Below are positions 9,862 through 21,249 of a DNA stretch of 64,000 nucleotides, one piece after another (the first letter of the stretch is position 1; every line of letters begins with the position of its first letter). Both the position numbers and the translations under genes were made by a program. The stretch is from G963667425 sp963667425 [NCBI: bacterium]. Its GTDB lineage: Bacteria; UBP6; UBA1177. Location of the stretch: positions 2,728,001 through 2,792,000 of the forward strand of contig OY763407.1 of assembly GCA_963667425.1 (NCBI GenBank). The letters are read 5' to 3'. Under the pieces are notes generated by a model, which saw only the letters and a program-made list of their open reading frames with translations, searched no databases and was not told the origin of the DNA.

Positions 9862-9996
9862 AAGGTAATTTCTTATTCTACCACTTTATTGTTGTCTGAG
9901 TATATTCAATTCAAACTTTCAAGTACATAAAATTTATTGCAAAAAAAATAGTTTTAGAGTATTTTTACCCGTAATTCTTTATTTTGGAGAATTTAT

Positions 9997-10974
9997 ATGA
10001 TCTCAGGTAATTTTGATTTTCTTTCATCTATGACAGCAATTGATATTCTTGACACTTTCTTTGATCCTGTAATGATAATAGATAAAGAACTTAATATTAC
10101 TTTCATTAATGATTCATTACTTATACTTATAAATAAGGGTGCTGAGGCATATATAGGTAAAAACCTTTTTGAAATAGTTAAAACTGGCGATTTTACTGAT
10201 GAAGATAAGCTTAAAGATAAGGATTCTATCTGGGTTGCAATGACCCGTTCAGGAGATGGAACTGTCCGTCGTGCTGTAATAAGACTTGGTGATTTTGATA
10301 TAGATGTAATGATAACAATTACTCCTGTTATACAGAATGACGAAGCAGTAGGATATATACTTCTTTTAAGAGATATGCGATCAATAAATATTCTTACTGA
10401 AGCTCTTAGAAAATCGCAGATGAAAATGCATGAAATGCTTAAAAAGGATGCTCTTACTGGGCTTTACAATAGAAGGCATTTCAATCGCCGAGTTGTTGAT
10501 TTTTATGAAAATGTTAATCAGCGGATAATTGATGGTTTCGCTTATGTAATGTTTGATATAGACCATTTTAAACGTGTAAATGACTTACATGGTCATGATG
10601 CAGGAGATACAGTCCTTAGAATTATCGGTTCTCTTGCAAAAAACTATTTTGAAAAATATAAAGGAGAGGTTTTCAGATATGGAGGCGAAGAGTTCGTTGC
10701 AGTTTTAAGTAAAGTCAGCGAACAGGATGTTTTTGATATAGCTGAAGATTTTAGAAAAGAAGTTGAAAACAATCATCTTTATCCATTTGATATGAGAATT
10801 ACAATAAGCATAGGTGTTACCTATTATGCTCTTTCTTATTTAAGTAAAATAAAAAGCATTACTAATCTTATGAGAATAGTTGATGATGCGCTCTATGATG
10901 CAAAAAAATGCGGGCGCAACAGAGTAAAGAAAGTTTCACTTTCCGTGGATTGCCCTTTACTCAGACTTATTTAG
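9997..10974 (+). CDS. Diguanylate cyclase with N-terminal PAS domain
   Basis: Predicted cytoplasmic enzyme making cyclic di-GMP from two GTP. Residues about 15-135 are PAS-like; residues about 150-320 are a GGDEF domain starting at KDALTGLYNRRHF, with an intact active-site GGEEF at residues 229-233. The place where an inhibitory RxxD site would lie reads KYKG, so product inhibition through the I-site is probably absent. No transmembrane segment is seen. A TTGGAG ribosome binding site precedes the ATG. The PAS ligand is unknown. It lies just ahead of eno but the link is not functional in any known way. Confidence 0.93.
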   Translation: MISGNFDFLSSMTAIDILDTFFDPVMIIDKELNITFINDSLLILINKGAEAYIGKNLFEIVKTGDFTDEDKLKDKDSIWVAMTRSGDGTVRRAVIRLGDFDIDVMITITPVIQNDEAVGYILLLRDMRSINILTEALRKSQMKMHEMLKKDALTGLYNRRHFNRRVVDFYENVNQRIIDGFAYVMFDIDHFKRVNDLHGHDAGDTVLRIIGSLAKNYFEKYKGEVFRYGGEEFVAVLSKVSEQDVFDIAEDFRKEVENNHLYPFDMRITISIGVTYYALSYLSKIKSITNLMRIVDDALYDAKKCGRNRVKKVSLSVDCPLLRLI

Positions 10975-10986
10975 GTCTATTTATAA

Positions 10987-12276
<1,290 letters not shown>

Positions 12277-12298
12277 TATTTTTGCTGTCTGATATTTA

Positions 12299-12329
12299 AG
12301 GCTCCTCTTTTTGAGGAGCTTTTTTTTTA
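12299..12329 (+). terminator. Rho-independent terminator after eno
   Basis: Perfect 7-bp stem GCTCCTC/GAGGAGC with a five-T loop, followed by a run of nine T. It ends the enolase transcript ahead of the tRNA operon promoter. Confidence 0.92.
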
Positions 12330-12378
12330 GTTATTTAAAGATATTAGGATAGTTTATTAAAAAATTGAAAAAAAAATG

Positions 12379-12406
12379 TTGACTCTCTATTAAAGATAGA
12401 TATATT
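12379..12406 (+). promoter_or_regulatory. Sigma-70-type promoter of the tRNA operon
   Basis: TTGACT at 12379-12384 and TATATT at 12401-12406 with a 16-base spacer. The predicted start of transcription lies a few bases before tRNA-Gly, fitting a stable-RNA promoter. Confidence 0.75.
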
Positions 12407-12418
12407 ACACAGGACTGA

Positions 12419-12493
<75 letters not shown>

Positions 12494-12530
12494 TTTTTTT
12501 TATCTGGTCATTATTTTCGGATATATTTAG

Positions 12531-12604
12531 GGCGCCTTCGCCAAGCGGTAAGGCAGAGGTCTGCAAAATCTCCACCCCCGGTTCGAATCCGGGAGGCGCC
12601 TCCA
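12531..12604 (+). tRNA. tRNA-Cys (anticodon GCA), CCA encoded
   Basis: Acceptor GGCGCCT pairs with AGGCGCC, anticodon loop CTGCAAA gives GCA, T arm is GGTTCGAATCC, and CCA is encoded. Middle gene of the tRNA operon. Confidence 0.96.
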
Positions 12605-12613
12605 TACCTTTTT

Positions 12614-12700
12614 GCCGGAGTGGTGGAATTGGTAGACACAAGGGACTTAAAATCCCTCGGTAGCAATACCGTGCCGGTTCGAGTCCGGCCTTCGGCACCA
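12614..12700 (+). tRNA. tRNA-Leu (anticodon TAA), CCA encoded
   Basis: A class II tRNA with a long variable arm. Acceptor GCCGGAG pairs with CTTCGGC, anticodon stem AGGGA/TCCCT encloses a loop with TAA, and CCA is encoded. A T-rich tract right after it may help end the transcript. Confidence 0.96.
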
Positions 12701-12818
12701 CCTTTTTTCTTAAATAATTACGACAAGCTTCTTAAAATTGCAAAATTAATGTTATTTATTAGCATATAATTGCAAATATTTTATTCTTGATAAAATGTAG
12801 GAAATATTAGGAGGGGGT

Positions 12819-15800
12819 ATGTGTCCACAAAAATGGTTTTGTCTGTTTGCTCTGCTTTTTTTTATAGTTGGATGTGACGATTCAACTTCAACTTTTCATA
12901 ATGATATTGATCTTATTGATGATAATGAAGTTTCTGACATCGATTTTTTACCTGTTGAAAATGATGTTGAAGAAATAGAGGATGATCTTATTTTAGATGA
13001 AGATAGTGCTGATCTGGAAGAACTGGATGAAGATTATAATGATGCTGAAGATATAAGTGATGATGATTTTATAGATGAAGATGCTGTTGACGAAGATATC
13101 ACACTTTTAAGCGGTATTCTTGATTTTGAAAAGAAATGCTCTGATGAACTTTCTCTTAAAGTGACTTTATATACCAATTCAATTGCTCGTTTTCACCACA
13201 TATACAATAATGTAGCGCATCCTGAAAGAGGCTGGATGTTTGATGTTTCAGCAATGGAAGGTGCAAGTGATGTCTATCAGAAAGAAGAAGATGGTAAACT
13301 TGTGATAGTAACTCCAGAGATGACAGTGACTGTTTCTGATGAATGTATGATTTCTATTAAGGATAGCTTGGAAAATGAGCTCTTTTCGCAAAAAAGTACA
13401 GTTTCAAAAGATAATCAGGGCGTAATCTCTTCAACTATTTTGCTAAAAAATTATGAATATATCTACGGTCTAGGTGAAAAAGGCGGAGTTGCAGACAGAC
13501 GTGGAAGAACTTTTACCAATTGGACTTCAGATGCTATGGCTATTGATCCTACTGGAAGGTACAGATCTACGACTGATCCACTTTATCAGACGCACCCTTA
13601 CTATCTTTCAATGACATCAGGTGTCCCTTATGGATTTTACCTTGCAAACTCTTTTAAGACAGTTTTTGATATTGGCGAATCTGTTTCAGATGAATTAAAA
13701 ATAACTGCTGATGGCGGTGACTTTGATTTTTTCTTTATTCAGGCTGAAAAACCTGTTGATGTTGTTAAACGCTACTCTAAAATAGTTGGAAAAACAAAAC
13801 TTCCTCCAAAATGGGCTCTTGGATTTCATCAGTGCCGCTGGGGTTATACACCTTATCAGAAAGTTGAAGAGGTTGCTGATGAACTTAGAAAGAGAGATCT
13901 TCCTGCTGACGGAATATGGCTTGATATAGACTATATGGATGGGTACCGCTCTTTTACATGGAATCCTGATACCTTTTCAGACCATGAAGGCATGCTTACA
14001 CGTCTTAAACAAAATGGGTTTAAGACTACCTCAATTATTGATCCGGGCATCAAATACGATACCGATAAAAACTATTTTGCCTACGCTGATGGTGTTGCAG
14101 ATAATCACTTTATTAAAGATTTAGAAGGAAATCTGGTTGTTCGAGAAGTCTGGCCCGGTGATGCGGTTTTTCCCGATTTCACCAATCCTCTTACAAGAAG
14201 CTGGTGGGGAACTCTTGTTTCAGATCTTCTTGACAGTGGGCTTGAAGGAATCTGGATAGATATGAACGAACCTGCAATTTTTACCGAAAATACAAATCCT
14301 TTTCCGCTTGATGTAACTGTAAATGGAGATGGAACCGAAACAGAATTTAAAGAAGTAAAAAATGTTTATGCACTCAACATGGCAAAAGCTACATTTGAAG
14401 GATATAAAAGTAAATTTCCTGAAAAAAGACCTTTCATTCTCACCAGAAGTGGTTTTTCAGGTTCTCAAAAGTATGCTGCAATGTGGACAGGTGATGCTGA
14501 AACTACATGGGAACATCTTGATACAGCTGTTTCAATGCTTCAGGGGCTTGCTGTTTCAGGTTATGAGTTTACAGGCTCGGATGTAGGCGGATTCTGGCAT
14601 GGAACTGATGAAAACGGCGATACTTACTGGACAACTCCTGAACTTTACACACGATGGATGGTTTTAGGTGCTTTTTCCGCTTTTTTCAGATCACATGTTG
14701 GAACAGATGCCCCGGCTCAGGAGCCTTATGCTTTTGGACCTGAAGTGGAAGAAGCTTCGAGAAGGGCAATAGAGCTTAGATATCAGCTTATTCCATACTT
14801 TTATAACGTTTTTCATGATGTCTCAGATACGGGAACTCCTTTTATAAATCCTCTCTGGATGCAGTTTCCTGAAGATGAGACGGCTCACAGCTATGAAAAG
14901 GAATTTTTTGTTGGAAATTCTCTTCTTGTTGCACCAGTTGTTACCGAAGGAGCAATGAATAAGACTATTTATTTCCCTGAAGAGCTTTTCTATGATTATT
15001 TTACAGGTGCAGCATTTAAAGGGCCTAAAACAGAAAGCTTTTTTGTTCCCGGCGGAGCAATTCCTCTTTTTGTAAAAGCAGGAAGCATCTTCCCAACTCA
15101 GGATGCAGGACGTTATACAGACGATCCTTTGACTTCAAAAACTGTATATATAGAAGTTTATCCCGGACTTACCGGCAAAGATGGAAGTTTTACACTTTAT
15201 GAAGATGACGATAAAACAACTGCATATCAGAATGGAGTGTTTAAAAAAACATTGATTACTTCAAAAGCTGAAAGTGACAAAGTTACAGTTAATATAGCTG
15301 CAAGCGAAGGTTCATATTCAGGAACGTATAATTCAATGAAAGTCCGCATTCACGGTGTTCCTGCAAAACCTTCCAAAGTTCTTGTTGACGGGAACTCAGT
15401 TACAGTAAATTATGATGCATCAAAAAGAATGGTTTCGGCAGATGTTACCAAAGATGGGAATACACATGTTCTTGAATATTTTTATGATACATCAGTAAAA
15501 CCTGAAAGAAGAGATGTAACAGTAAACTTTACAATAGATATTCCTGATACAACGGATTCAGGAGAAACAATATATCTTGCGACAAACCGTACATGGCTTG
15601 CAAATGAGGTTGCACTGACAACATTTAATGATAGTGGAAATCTTAAAGCGACAGGAACAGTTACTGTTAAAGAGGGGGAGCTTATAAAATTTAAAGTGAC
15701 AAGAGGCTTGTGGGATAAATCTGAAACAGGAACTATCTGCCAGAATGCTTTAAATACATGGGTTGATGTGTCGTGGGGAACAGATGGAACAATGACTGTT

Positions 15801-16166
15801 TCTCACACAGTTTATAACTGGAGTGATTCATGCGTTTCTCAGCCTAGAGATATAAATGTGGAAATAATTGCGTATCTTCCGGATAACACACCTGCCGGAG
15901 ATATTTATATAGCTTCAAGTGCAGTTTCAGACTGGTCTGCAACAGGCACTTTAATGACAAGAGATGGAAATACAGCAAGAGGTTCTCTCAATATTGCTGA
16001 AGGGGATGTTTTTAATTATAAAATTACAAGAGGAAGCTGGGAAACAGTTGAAAAAAATGGATACTGTACCGATATAAGCAACCGTGGCGGTGTTGCACAG
16101 TGGGATTATGACGGAAAACAGAGAATCAGGATATGGGTCATGTCATGGAATGATACCTGTAATTGA
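12819..16166 (+). CDS. GH31 alpha-glucosidase lipoprotein with acidic linker and two CBM20-like domains
   Basis: Predicted outer-envelope enzyme hydrolysing alpha-glucosidic bonds. The lipobox IVGC puts the lipidated Cys at residue 19, followed by DD and a linker of about 75 residues very rich in Asp and Glu. The GH31 N-terminal beta domain and catalytic barrel follow, with the nucleophile in WIDMNEP (Asp481) and the acid/base in WTGDAETTW (Asp559). The C-terminus has two repeats (about residues 905-1010 and 1015-1115) that resemble CBM20 starch-binding domains, including FKVTRGLW and YKITRGSWETVE. A strong GGAGGGGG site precedes the ATG. Starch or malto-oligosaccharide use is inferred from the modules; GH31 also includes xylosidases and transglycosylases. 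Confidence 0.92.
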   Translation: MCPQKWFCLFALLFFIVGCDDSTSTFHNDIDLIDDNEVSDIDFLPVENDVEEIEDDLILDEDSADLEELDEDYNDAEDISDDDFIDEDAVDEDITLLSGILDFEKKCSDELSLKVTLYTNSIARFHHIYNNVAHPERGWMFDVSAMEGASDVYQKEEDGKLVIVTPEMTVTVSDECMISIKDSLENELFSQKSTVSKDNQGVISSTILLKNYEYIYGLGEKGGVADRRGRTFTNWTSDAMAIDPTGRYRSTTDPLYQTHPYYLSMTSGVPYGFYLANSFKTVFDIGESVSDELKITADGGDFDFFFIQAEKPVDVVKRYSKIVGKTKLPPKWALGFHQCRWGYTPYQKVEEVADELRKRDLPADGIWLDIDYMDGYRSFTWNPDTFSDHEGMLTRLKQNGFKTTSIIDPGIKYDTDKNYFAYADGVADNHFIKDLEGNLVVREVWPGDAVFPDFTNPLTRSWWGTLVSDLLDSGLEGIWIDMNEPAIFTENTNPFPLDVTVNGDGTETEFKEVKNVYALNMAKATFEGYKSKFPEKRPFILTRSGFSGSQKYAAMWTGDAETTWEHLDTAVSMLQGLAVSGYEFTGSDVGGFWHGTDENGDTYWTTPELYTRWMVLGAFSAFFRSHVGTDAPAQEPYAFGPEVEEASRRAIELRYQLIPYFYNVFHDVSDTGTPFINPLWMQFPEDETAHSYEKEFFVGNSLLVAPVVTEGAMNKTIYFPEELFYDYFTGAAFKGPKTESFFVPGGAIPLFVKAGSIFPTQDAGRYTDDPLTSKTVYIEVYPGLTGKDGSFTLYEDDDKTTAYQNGVFKKTLITSKAESDKVTVNIAASEGSYSGTYNSMKVRIHGVPAKPSKVLVDGNSVTVNYDASKRMVSADVTKDGNTHVLEYFYDTSVKPERRDVTVNFTIDIPDTTDSGETIYLATNRTWLANEVALTTFNDSGNLKATGTVTVKEGELIKFKVTRGLWDKSETGTICQNALNTWVDVSWGTDGTMTVSHTVYNWSDSCVSQPRDINVEIIAYLPDNTPAGDIYIASSAVSDWSATGTLMTRDGNTARGSLNIAEGDVFNYKITRGSWETVEKNGYCTDISNRGGVAQWDYDGKQRIRIWVMSWNDTCN

Positions 16167-16234
16167 TATTCACCTGTTGCATATGTTCTCTTTTTTATTA
16201 TTATTCATATGTTTTATCTTTGTGGTAATTTAGA

Positions 16235-18079
16235 ATGAAAATAGAATTTGTTTCGATACACATAAAACGTTCACCGCAGGCAATGCCAGTTTCTGTTGCA
16301 ATGCTCTGTGCTAAGCTTGATTCAGTTAAAGATTTTAAAGAAACTATCGAAACTTCATTTTCAGATTTTTATCTTGGCGATTCAGCCGAAAAGATCGCAT
16401 CAGATATTATTGAAAAAAACCCTGATATTATAGGTTTTTCAGTTTATGTCTGGAATCGTGATCTTGCTGTTGAAACAGCTATTAAAATAAAAAGTGTTTT
16501 ACCTGATATAGTTTTGTTTGCAGGTGGCGCAGAGGCAACTTCTTCACCACTTTCTCTTCTTAAAAGCGTTCCTTTTGATTTTGTCGTAAAAGGTGAAGGG
16601 GAACTTGTTTTAACTGAAGCTGTATCAAGGCTTACTGAAGGCGAAACTGTTGAAGGAATTAAAGGAATTCTTACTTCTGGCGCAGTTTTAGATGACGGAG
16701 TAAGTCAGCCTGTCATGGATCTTGATCAGCTTCCATCGCCGTTTCTGACAGGAAAAATAGATCTTAAAAACTATGAAGGAGTCTTGTGGGAACTTTCAAG
16801 AGGCTGTCCTTTTAAATGTGACTTCTGTTTTGAGTCAAGAGGGATTGCAAAAGTGCGTAACTTTTCACTTGACAGAATAGAAAAAGAACTGGAACTGTTT
16901 GAAGAAAATGGCGTATCACAAATTTTTGTCCTTGATCCCACCTTTAACAAAAACAAAGAAAGGGCGAAAAAAATACTTCAAATGATAAAAGAAAAAGCTC
17001 CGGCAATACACTTTACTTTTGAAGTGAGAACCGAATTTATCGATAAAGATATGGCGGAACTCTTTGCATCAGTGAATTGTAACCTTCAGATAGGACTTCA
17101 AAGCGCAGATAAAGATGTTCTTGCATGTGTGAACAGAAACTTTGATAAAAAGAGTTTTAGAGAAAAAATAGGGATTTTAAATAGAGCTGGGGCAGTATTT
17201 GGTCTTGATCTTATTTATGGACTTCCGACAGATACGATTGCAGGTTTCAGGCAGAGCCTTGACTATGCGGTAAGTCTACAGCCAAACAATTTAGATATTT
17301 TTCCTCTTTCAGTCTTGCCCGGAACAGTGCTTTTTGATAAAGCTCCCTCTTTTGGAATAAAACATCTTGAAAATTCTCCATATACAGTTATTGAAACTCC
17401 AGATTTTTCTAAAAAAGATCTAAAAGAAGCTTCAGTTTTAAGCCAAGCCTGTGATATTTTTTATAATCAGGGTAAAGCTGTTGGCTGGCTTTTTATGATT
17501 CTTGAAACAGTAAACATCTTACCTTCATCTTTTTTTGAAGGATTTAGCAGAAAACTTGAAAACCAGAATAGTAAAACCTGTTTATCTGCAAATAAAATAA
17601 AAGATTTGCAGCTTGAATATACAAAAGAGCTGTTTGCTGAACATGGTAAGAAAAATCTGTTTCCTCCAATGGCTGATATCATAAAACTTAACAGTTCGCT
17701 AAATCAGTCACTTGTAATAGGTCCTTCAAATACAGGAAAAAATCTTAAAATAGATCTCACCTCGATTCCAAAGCTTATGCCTGCTACACTTTTTGAGACA
17801 CTTACCTACGATTTTGATGATCTGCAAAATATTGGTGAACTGATCTTTGCAGAATTTATAAAACATTTTTCTCCATCAAAATGTGATATTGTAACCTACA
17901 ATTATTGCGGTGAAGCCCGTGTGCTTCCACTTGATTTGTACTGGATAAAGCTTTTAAAAGCAATGAATGGTAAAAAAAATCTGGGGCAGATACTTTCGTT
18001 TCTTGGATACAAGCTGAATGTAGAGGTCAAAGAGTTTATTGAATATGTTATTGAAGAGGAAATTATAAAAATTAAATAG
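16235..18079 (+). CDS. B12-binding-domain radical SAM protein
   Basis: Residues about 1-140 are a cobalamin-binding-like Rossmann domain (PDIIGFSVYVWN, LFAGGAEAT, VVKGEGE), although the DxHxxG base-off motif is not visible. The radical SAM core follows, with three [4Fe-4S] ligands in CPFKCDFC (Cys191, Cys195, Cys198) and a later HemN-like LIYGLPTDT. The C-terminal third is unassigned. Family members of this layout (related to DUF4080 proteins) methylate or rearrange unknown substrates. No neighbour suggests a substrate: the next gene is a convergent aminotransferase. The ribosome binding site is weak. The fold is sure, the reaction unknown. Confidence 0.88.
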   Translation: MKIEFVSIHIKRSPQAMPVSVAMLCAKLDSVKDFKETIETSFSDFYLGDSAEKIASDIIEKNPDIIGFSVYVWNRDLAVETAIKIKSVLPDIVLFAGGAEATSSPLSLLKSVPFDFVVKGEGELVLTEAVSRLTEGETVEGIKGILTSGAVLDDGVSQPVMDLDQLPSPFLTGKIDLKNYEGVLWELSRGCPFKCDFCFESRGIAKVRNFSLDRIEKELELFEENGVSQIFVLDPTFNKNKERAKKILQMIKEKAPAIHFTFEVRTEFIDKDMAELFASVNCNLQIGLQSADKDVLACVNRNFDKKSFREKIGILNRAGAVFGLDLIYGLPTDTIAGFRQSLDYAVSLQPNNLDIFPLSVLPGTVLFDKAPSFGIKHLENSPYTVIETPDFSKKDLKEASVLSQACDIFYNQGKAVGWLFMILETVNILPSSFFEGFSRKLENQNSKTCLSANKIKDLQLEYTKELFAEHGKKNLFPPMADIIKLNSSLNQSLVIGPSNTGKNLKIDLTSIPKLMPATLFETLTYDFDDLQNIGELIFAEFIKHFSPSKCDIVTYNYCGEARVLPLDLYWIKLLKAMNGKKNLGQILSFLGYKLNVEVKEFIEYVIEEEIIKIK

Positions 18080-18082
18080 ATT

Positions 18083-19234
18083 TTAGTTTTTAAATCTTTC
18101 CCTTAAAATCTCAAGTTCGCCGTCATCTATTGTCAGAGCCATTCTGACAAAACCTTCACCCGATTTTCCAAGAAGAGATGCCGGAGTTGTTACAAGATAA
18201 TATTTTTCAAGAAGATAAGCTGCAAAAGATTCGGAAGTAAAACCATTGGGAGCTTTTACATAAAGATAAAACGTTGCATCGGCTTTTATATATTCAATCC
18301 CTTTTGCGTCAAGCATTGCTTCGACCGCCTTTCTTCTTGAAGCATAAAAATCTCTTATAGGATTAGTTTTAATATCATGCATTTTAAGAGCTCTTATTGC
18401 AGCATACTGGACAGGCTCAAAGACACTTGAACCCTGCGTTGTTTTAATCTTTACCAGACCGGAAACAAGTTCTTTTGCTCCGACAGCAAAACCGATTCGC
18501 CAGCCAGTCATTGACCATCCTTTTGAAAACGAATAAAACTCTATGACATTTGTTTTATCCTTATCAAAAGAAAGTAAGGAAAGCGGTCTTTTATTTTCAT
18601 AAATTTCACAGTAAGCCATATCGGAAAGAACTGCCCAGTTATATTTTTTTGCAAAAGCAACCATTTTTTCCGCAAATTCAGCCGTCATGGATGCCGAAGT
18701 CGGATTGTTCGGATAGTTCAGATAAAAAAGCTTAACTTTATCTCTTATATATTCAGGAATAGCATCAAGATTCGGCAGAAAACCATTTTTTTCAAGCAGA
18801 GGAATAGAATAAATTTCTGCACCGGCATGCAGTGCGCCACCTTTGTAAGGCGGATACGAAGGCTCAGGAACAATTGCAATTTCGCCAGGATTTATAACAG
18901 CTTGAGGAAACCTGAAAACAGCCTCTTTTGAACCCGATAAAGCAGTGATTTCATCTTCAGGAGAAAAATCACCGACACCTTTAGCTTTAAGCCATTCCGA
19001 AACAACCTTTCTAAACTCAAAAATACCATTATAGTTAGAATAATGATGATGCTCAGCAAGTTTTACCTTATCAATAAGAGTTTCAACAACTTCAGGCGGC
19101 GTTGGAAGCATTGTATCACCAGTCCCCATATCGATAATTCTAACGCCTTTTGCCTTAAGCTCATCCCGCTTTCTGTTAAGTTCGGCAAAAGGGTAAGGGG
19201 CACTGTTTTTTAATTTATCAGCAAGAAGATTCAT
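18083..19234 (-). CDS. Class I/II PLP aminotransferase, LL-diaminopimelate- or aspartate-aminotransferase-like
   Basis: A 383-residue fold-type I aminotransferase. Visible features are the NPNNPTSA motif in the nucleotide of the cofactor pocket, SDMAYCEIY with the PLP-binding Asp and Tyr, and the Schiff-base lysine in SFSKGWSMTGWRIGF. Overall it looks like the DapL/aspartate aminotransferase branch, but substrate cannot be fixed from sequence. Upstream the frame allows a TTG at 19243, only one base after a GAGG; the ATG at 19234 has better spacing and is chosen. The panC stop lies one base before it, so panC and this gene form an operon. Confidence 0.88.
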   Translation of the reverse strand: MNLLADKLKNSAPYPFAELNRKRDELKAKGVRIIDMGTGDTMLPTPPEVVETLIDKVKLAEHHHYSNYNGIFEFRKVVSEWLKAKGVGDFSPEDEITALSGSKEAVFRFPQAVINPGEIAIVPEPSYPPYKGGALHAGAEIYSIPLLEKNGFLPNLDAIPEYIRDKVKLFYLNYPNNPTSASMTAEFAEKMVAFAKKYNWAVLSDMAYCEIYENKRPLSLLSFDKDKTNVIEFYSFSKGWSMTGWRIGFAVGAKELVSGLVKIKTTQGSSVFEPVQYAAIRALKMHDIKTNPIRDFYASRRKAVEAMLDAKGIEYIKADATFYLYVKAPNGFTSESFAAYLLEKYYLVTTPASLLGKSGEGFVRMALTIDDGELEILRERFKN

Positions 19235-19235
19235 A

Positions 19236-20087
19236 TTAAGCAAGCCTCATATTGTCAATAAGTCTCGTTCCTTCAACTTTCACAGCAAAGAAAATATGAC
19301 TTTCATCATTTATAAAGCGGTCTTTTTCAAGTGTAAAAGTGTTTCTTATCTCAATATAATCAATTTCAGCTTCAGGAATGAAAGAAAGAAGCATCTCCTT
19401 TGCAGTATGCTCCATAAATTCAGTCGGCATAGCCATTCTTTCATCAATAACTTCAGACGTTTTGGTAATCATCGCATTAATAGTTTTAAAAATGCCGGTT
19501 GCTTTAGCTCTTCCATCTTCAGAAAGGTATCTGTTTCTTGAACTTTTTGCTAAACCGCTATTCTCTCTTACAGTTTCAGCACCAATAATTTCTATTGGGT
19601 AATGAAAATCACTTACAAGATCTCTGATAATTGAAAGCTGCTGATAATCCTTTTTGCCAAAAACAGCAACATCAGGTCTTACAATATTAAACAGAATCGA
19701 AACCACCTGAACAACACCATCAAAATGAATCGGTCTTGACTTTCCACATAAAATATGAGCTTTTTCATTAACTTTCATAGAAATGACAGCGCTTTTGGGA
19801 TAGATTTCCTCCGGTGAAGGGAGAAAAACAGCCTCGACAGAAAGAGACTTACATTTTTCAAGATCAGCCTCTTCAGTCCTAGGATACTTTTCAAAATCCT
19901 CACCCTCACCAAACTGAGTAGGATTTACAAAAATCGAGACAATAACCTTCCTTCCATTTTCAGAAGCTTTTTTAATAAGTGACATATGTCCTTCATGAAG
20001 AGCTCCCATTGTCGGAACAAACGCCACCTCATCATCTATATTCTGTCTTATTTCAGTTATTTCATTTATTGTTCTTGCAATTTTCAT
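19236..20087 (-). CDS. panC: Pantothenate synthetase
   Basis: Condenses pantoate and beta-alanine using ATP, giving vitamin B5 for coenzyme A. Family motifs: VPTMGALHEGHMSLI (HxGH-type nucleotide site), FVNPTQF, GKKDYQQL and SRNRYLS. I start at the ATG of MKIART because AGGAGG sits just ahead of it and family members start there; the longer open frame adds 19 unlikely residues. Length is 283 residues. It is the first gene of a two-gene operon with the aminotransferase. No panB or panD is nearby. Confidence 0.96.
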   Translation of the reverse strand: MKIARTINEITEIRQNIDDEVAFVPTMGALHEGHMSLIKKASENGRKVIVSIFVNPTQFGEGEDFEKYPRTEEADLEKCKSLSVEAVFLPSPEEIYPKSAVISMKVNEKAHILCGKSRPIHFDGVVQVVSILFNIVRPDVAVFGKKDYQQLSIIRDLVSDFHYPIEIIGAETVRENSGLAKSSRNRYLSEDGRAKATGIFKTINAMITKTSEVIDERMAMPTEFMEHTAKEMLLSFIPEAEIDYIEIRNTFTLEKDRFINDESHIFFAVKVEGTRLIDNMRLA

Positions 20088-20224
20088 TTTATCCTCCTTA
20101 AAAAGATAATTGCCTAATCTTACGCTTATTGAAAAGAGAATCAAATATAGATTATGATAATTATAATTTTAGTTAATCCTTTATTTTAAGCATACATTTC
20201 TAATGCAAACCATCAATCATTAGT

Positions 20225-20253
20225 TTGACAATTTTCTAAAACTACTTTATTAT
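20225..20253 (+). promoter_or_regulatory. Sigma-70-type promoter upstream of the unknown membrane protein
   Basis: A perfect TTGACA at 20225-20230 and TATTAT at 20248-20253, spacer 17 bases. It lies about 30 bases upstream of the gene starting at 20285. Confidence 0.7.
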
Positions 20254-20284
20254 AAATAAGTTCTAAATCAAGAAGGTCGTGAAT

Positions 20285-21100
20285 ATGAGAAGGTGGTATG
20301 TATTTATAGTTATTTATTTATTAATATGGTCGTTTTATAAATGTATAGTTTTATTCATTTATACTCCAAAAGATGATGGAGTGATTGAGCTTAACATGTT
20401 TCAAACATCCGTTGCCGATACGATTCTTTCTTTTCCTACATTTAAATTTTCCTCAAATTATTATGGGAACTGTGAAAAACAGACGGATAAAAAAAACTTG
20501 TATGATTGCAGTATGGTTGTCTCTAGAATAATAAAGATGGATAAGAAACTCTTGAAAAGTTATTTTGAGGTAACACCAGTAAAAAGCAAAGATAAAGAAA
20601 GTCTTTTACCTAAATATGTTTTGCTGTTTTTTAAGTTTTCGTTTTCATTTTCTTTTGTTGCTATGTATATTTTAGGTGTAGCTATTCGCCTTTCAAAAGA
20701 GAGGTATAAATTCAGAGAAAAAATTTTTAATAGGATAGTTTTTTATTCTATTTTAACTATGGGGGCTTTTGTAATTACAGCAAGCTATTTCATGATAGAA
20801 GATTTACAGAATGAGTTTACAAAGAGAAGTATTGATGAAATACTAATAAGAACGAATATAGAAAATATTGAAACAGTTGTTGTTAATACTTCATTAGAAT
20901 TAAAATCTCAAAAATTATACCTATCTATAACTAATAAAGATAAAACCGTAATCATCACACCGTATGACACATCAAAAAACAAACAGAAAATTCTTGTTTC
21001 ATATAACAAAGAAAATAAAAAAATTGAATGGGTTAAAGAAGAAGTTAAAAGTGATGGAACAAGTGAAGTGATAAAAACCTGGGAAGAAAAGGCCTATTAA
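20285..21100 (+). CDS. Uncharacterised membrane protein
   Basis: I do not recognise the family. The 271-residue protein has a hydrophobic segment at the N-terminus (about residues 5-28), an extracytoplasmic-looking stretch with a Cys pair (about 65-80), two more hydrophobic segments (about 115-140 and 150-172) and a hydrophilic Lys-rich C-terminal region of about 95 residues with predicted beta strands. The ATG at 20285 is chosen because AGAAGG lies eight bases ahead; a GTG six bases upstream is too close. It has its own promoter and stands alone between divergent panC and pssA. No function is proposed. Confidence 0.75.
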   Translation: MRRWYVFIVIYLLIWSFYKCIVLFIYTPKDDGVIELNMFQTSVADTILSFPTFKFSSNYYGNCEKQTDKKNLYDCSMVVSRIIKMDKKLLKSYFEVTPVKSKDKESLLPKYVLLFFKFSFSFSFVAMYILGVAIRLSKERYKFREKIFNRIVFYSILTMGAFVITASYFMIEDLQNEFTKRSIDEILIRTNIENIETVVVNTSLELKSQKLYLSITNKDKTVIITPYDTSKNKQKILVSYNKENKKIEWVKEEVKSDGTSEVIKTWEEKAY

Positions 21101-21189
21101 GTAGTTTTATGGCGTTTTAAGAAATTGGAGGTTTAACTATTTTCTTGAATTCTACTAAGAAGATAAACAGATTTCAGTTAATTTAATGT

Positions 21190-21217
21190 TTGATTTTATA
21201 ACTCTTTGCTGTATCAT
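21190..21217 (+). promoter_or_regulatory. Likely promoter of pssA
   Basis: TTGATT at 21190-21195 and TATCAT at 21212-21217 with a 16-base spacer, about 30 bases before the pssA start codon. Confidence 0.5.
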
Positions 21218-21249
21218 GAAAAGGTTTTTAGTTTTAAAGGGGAAAAATT

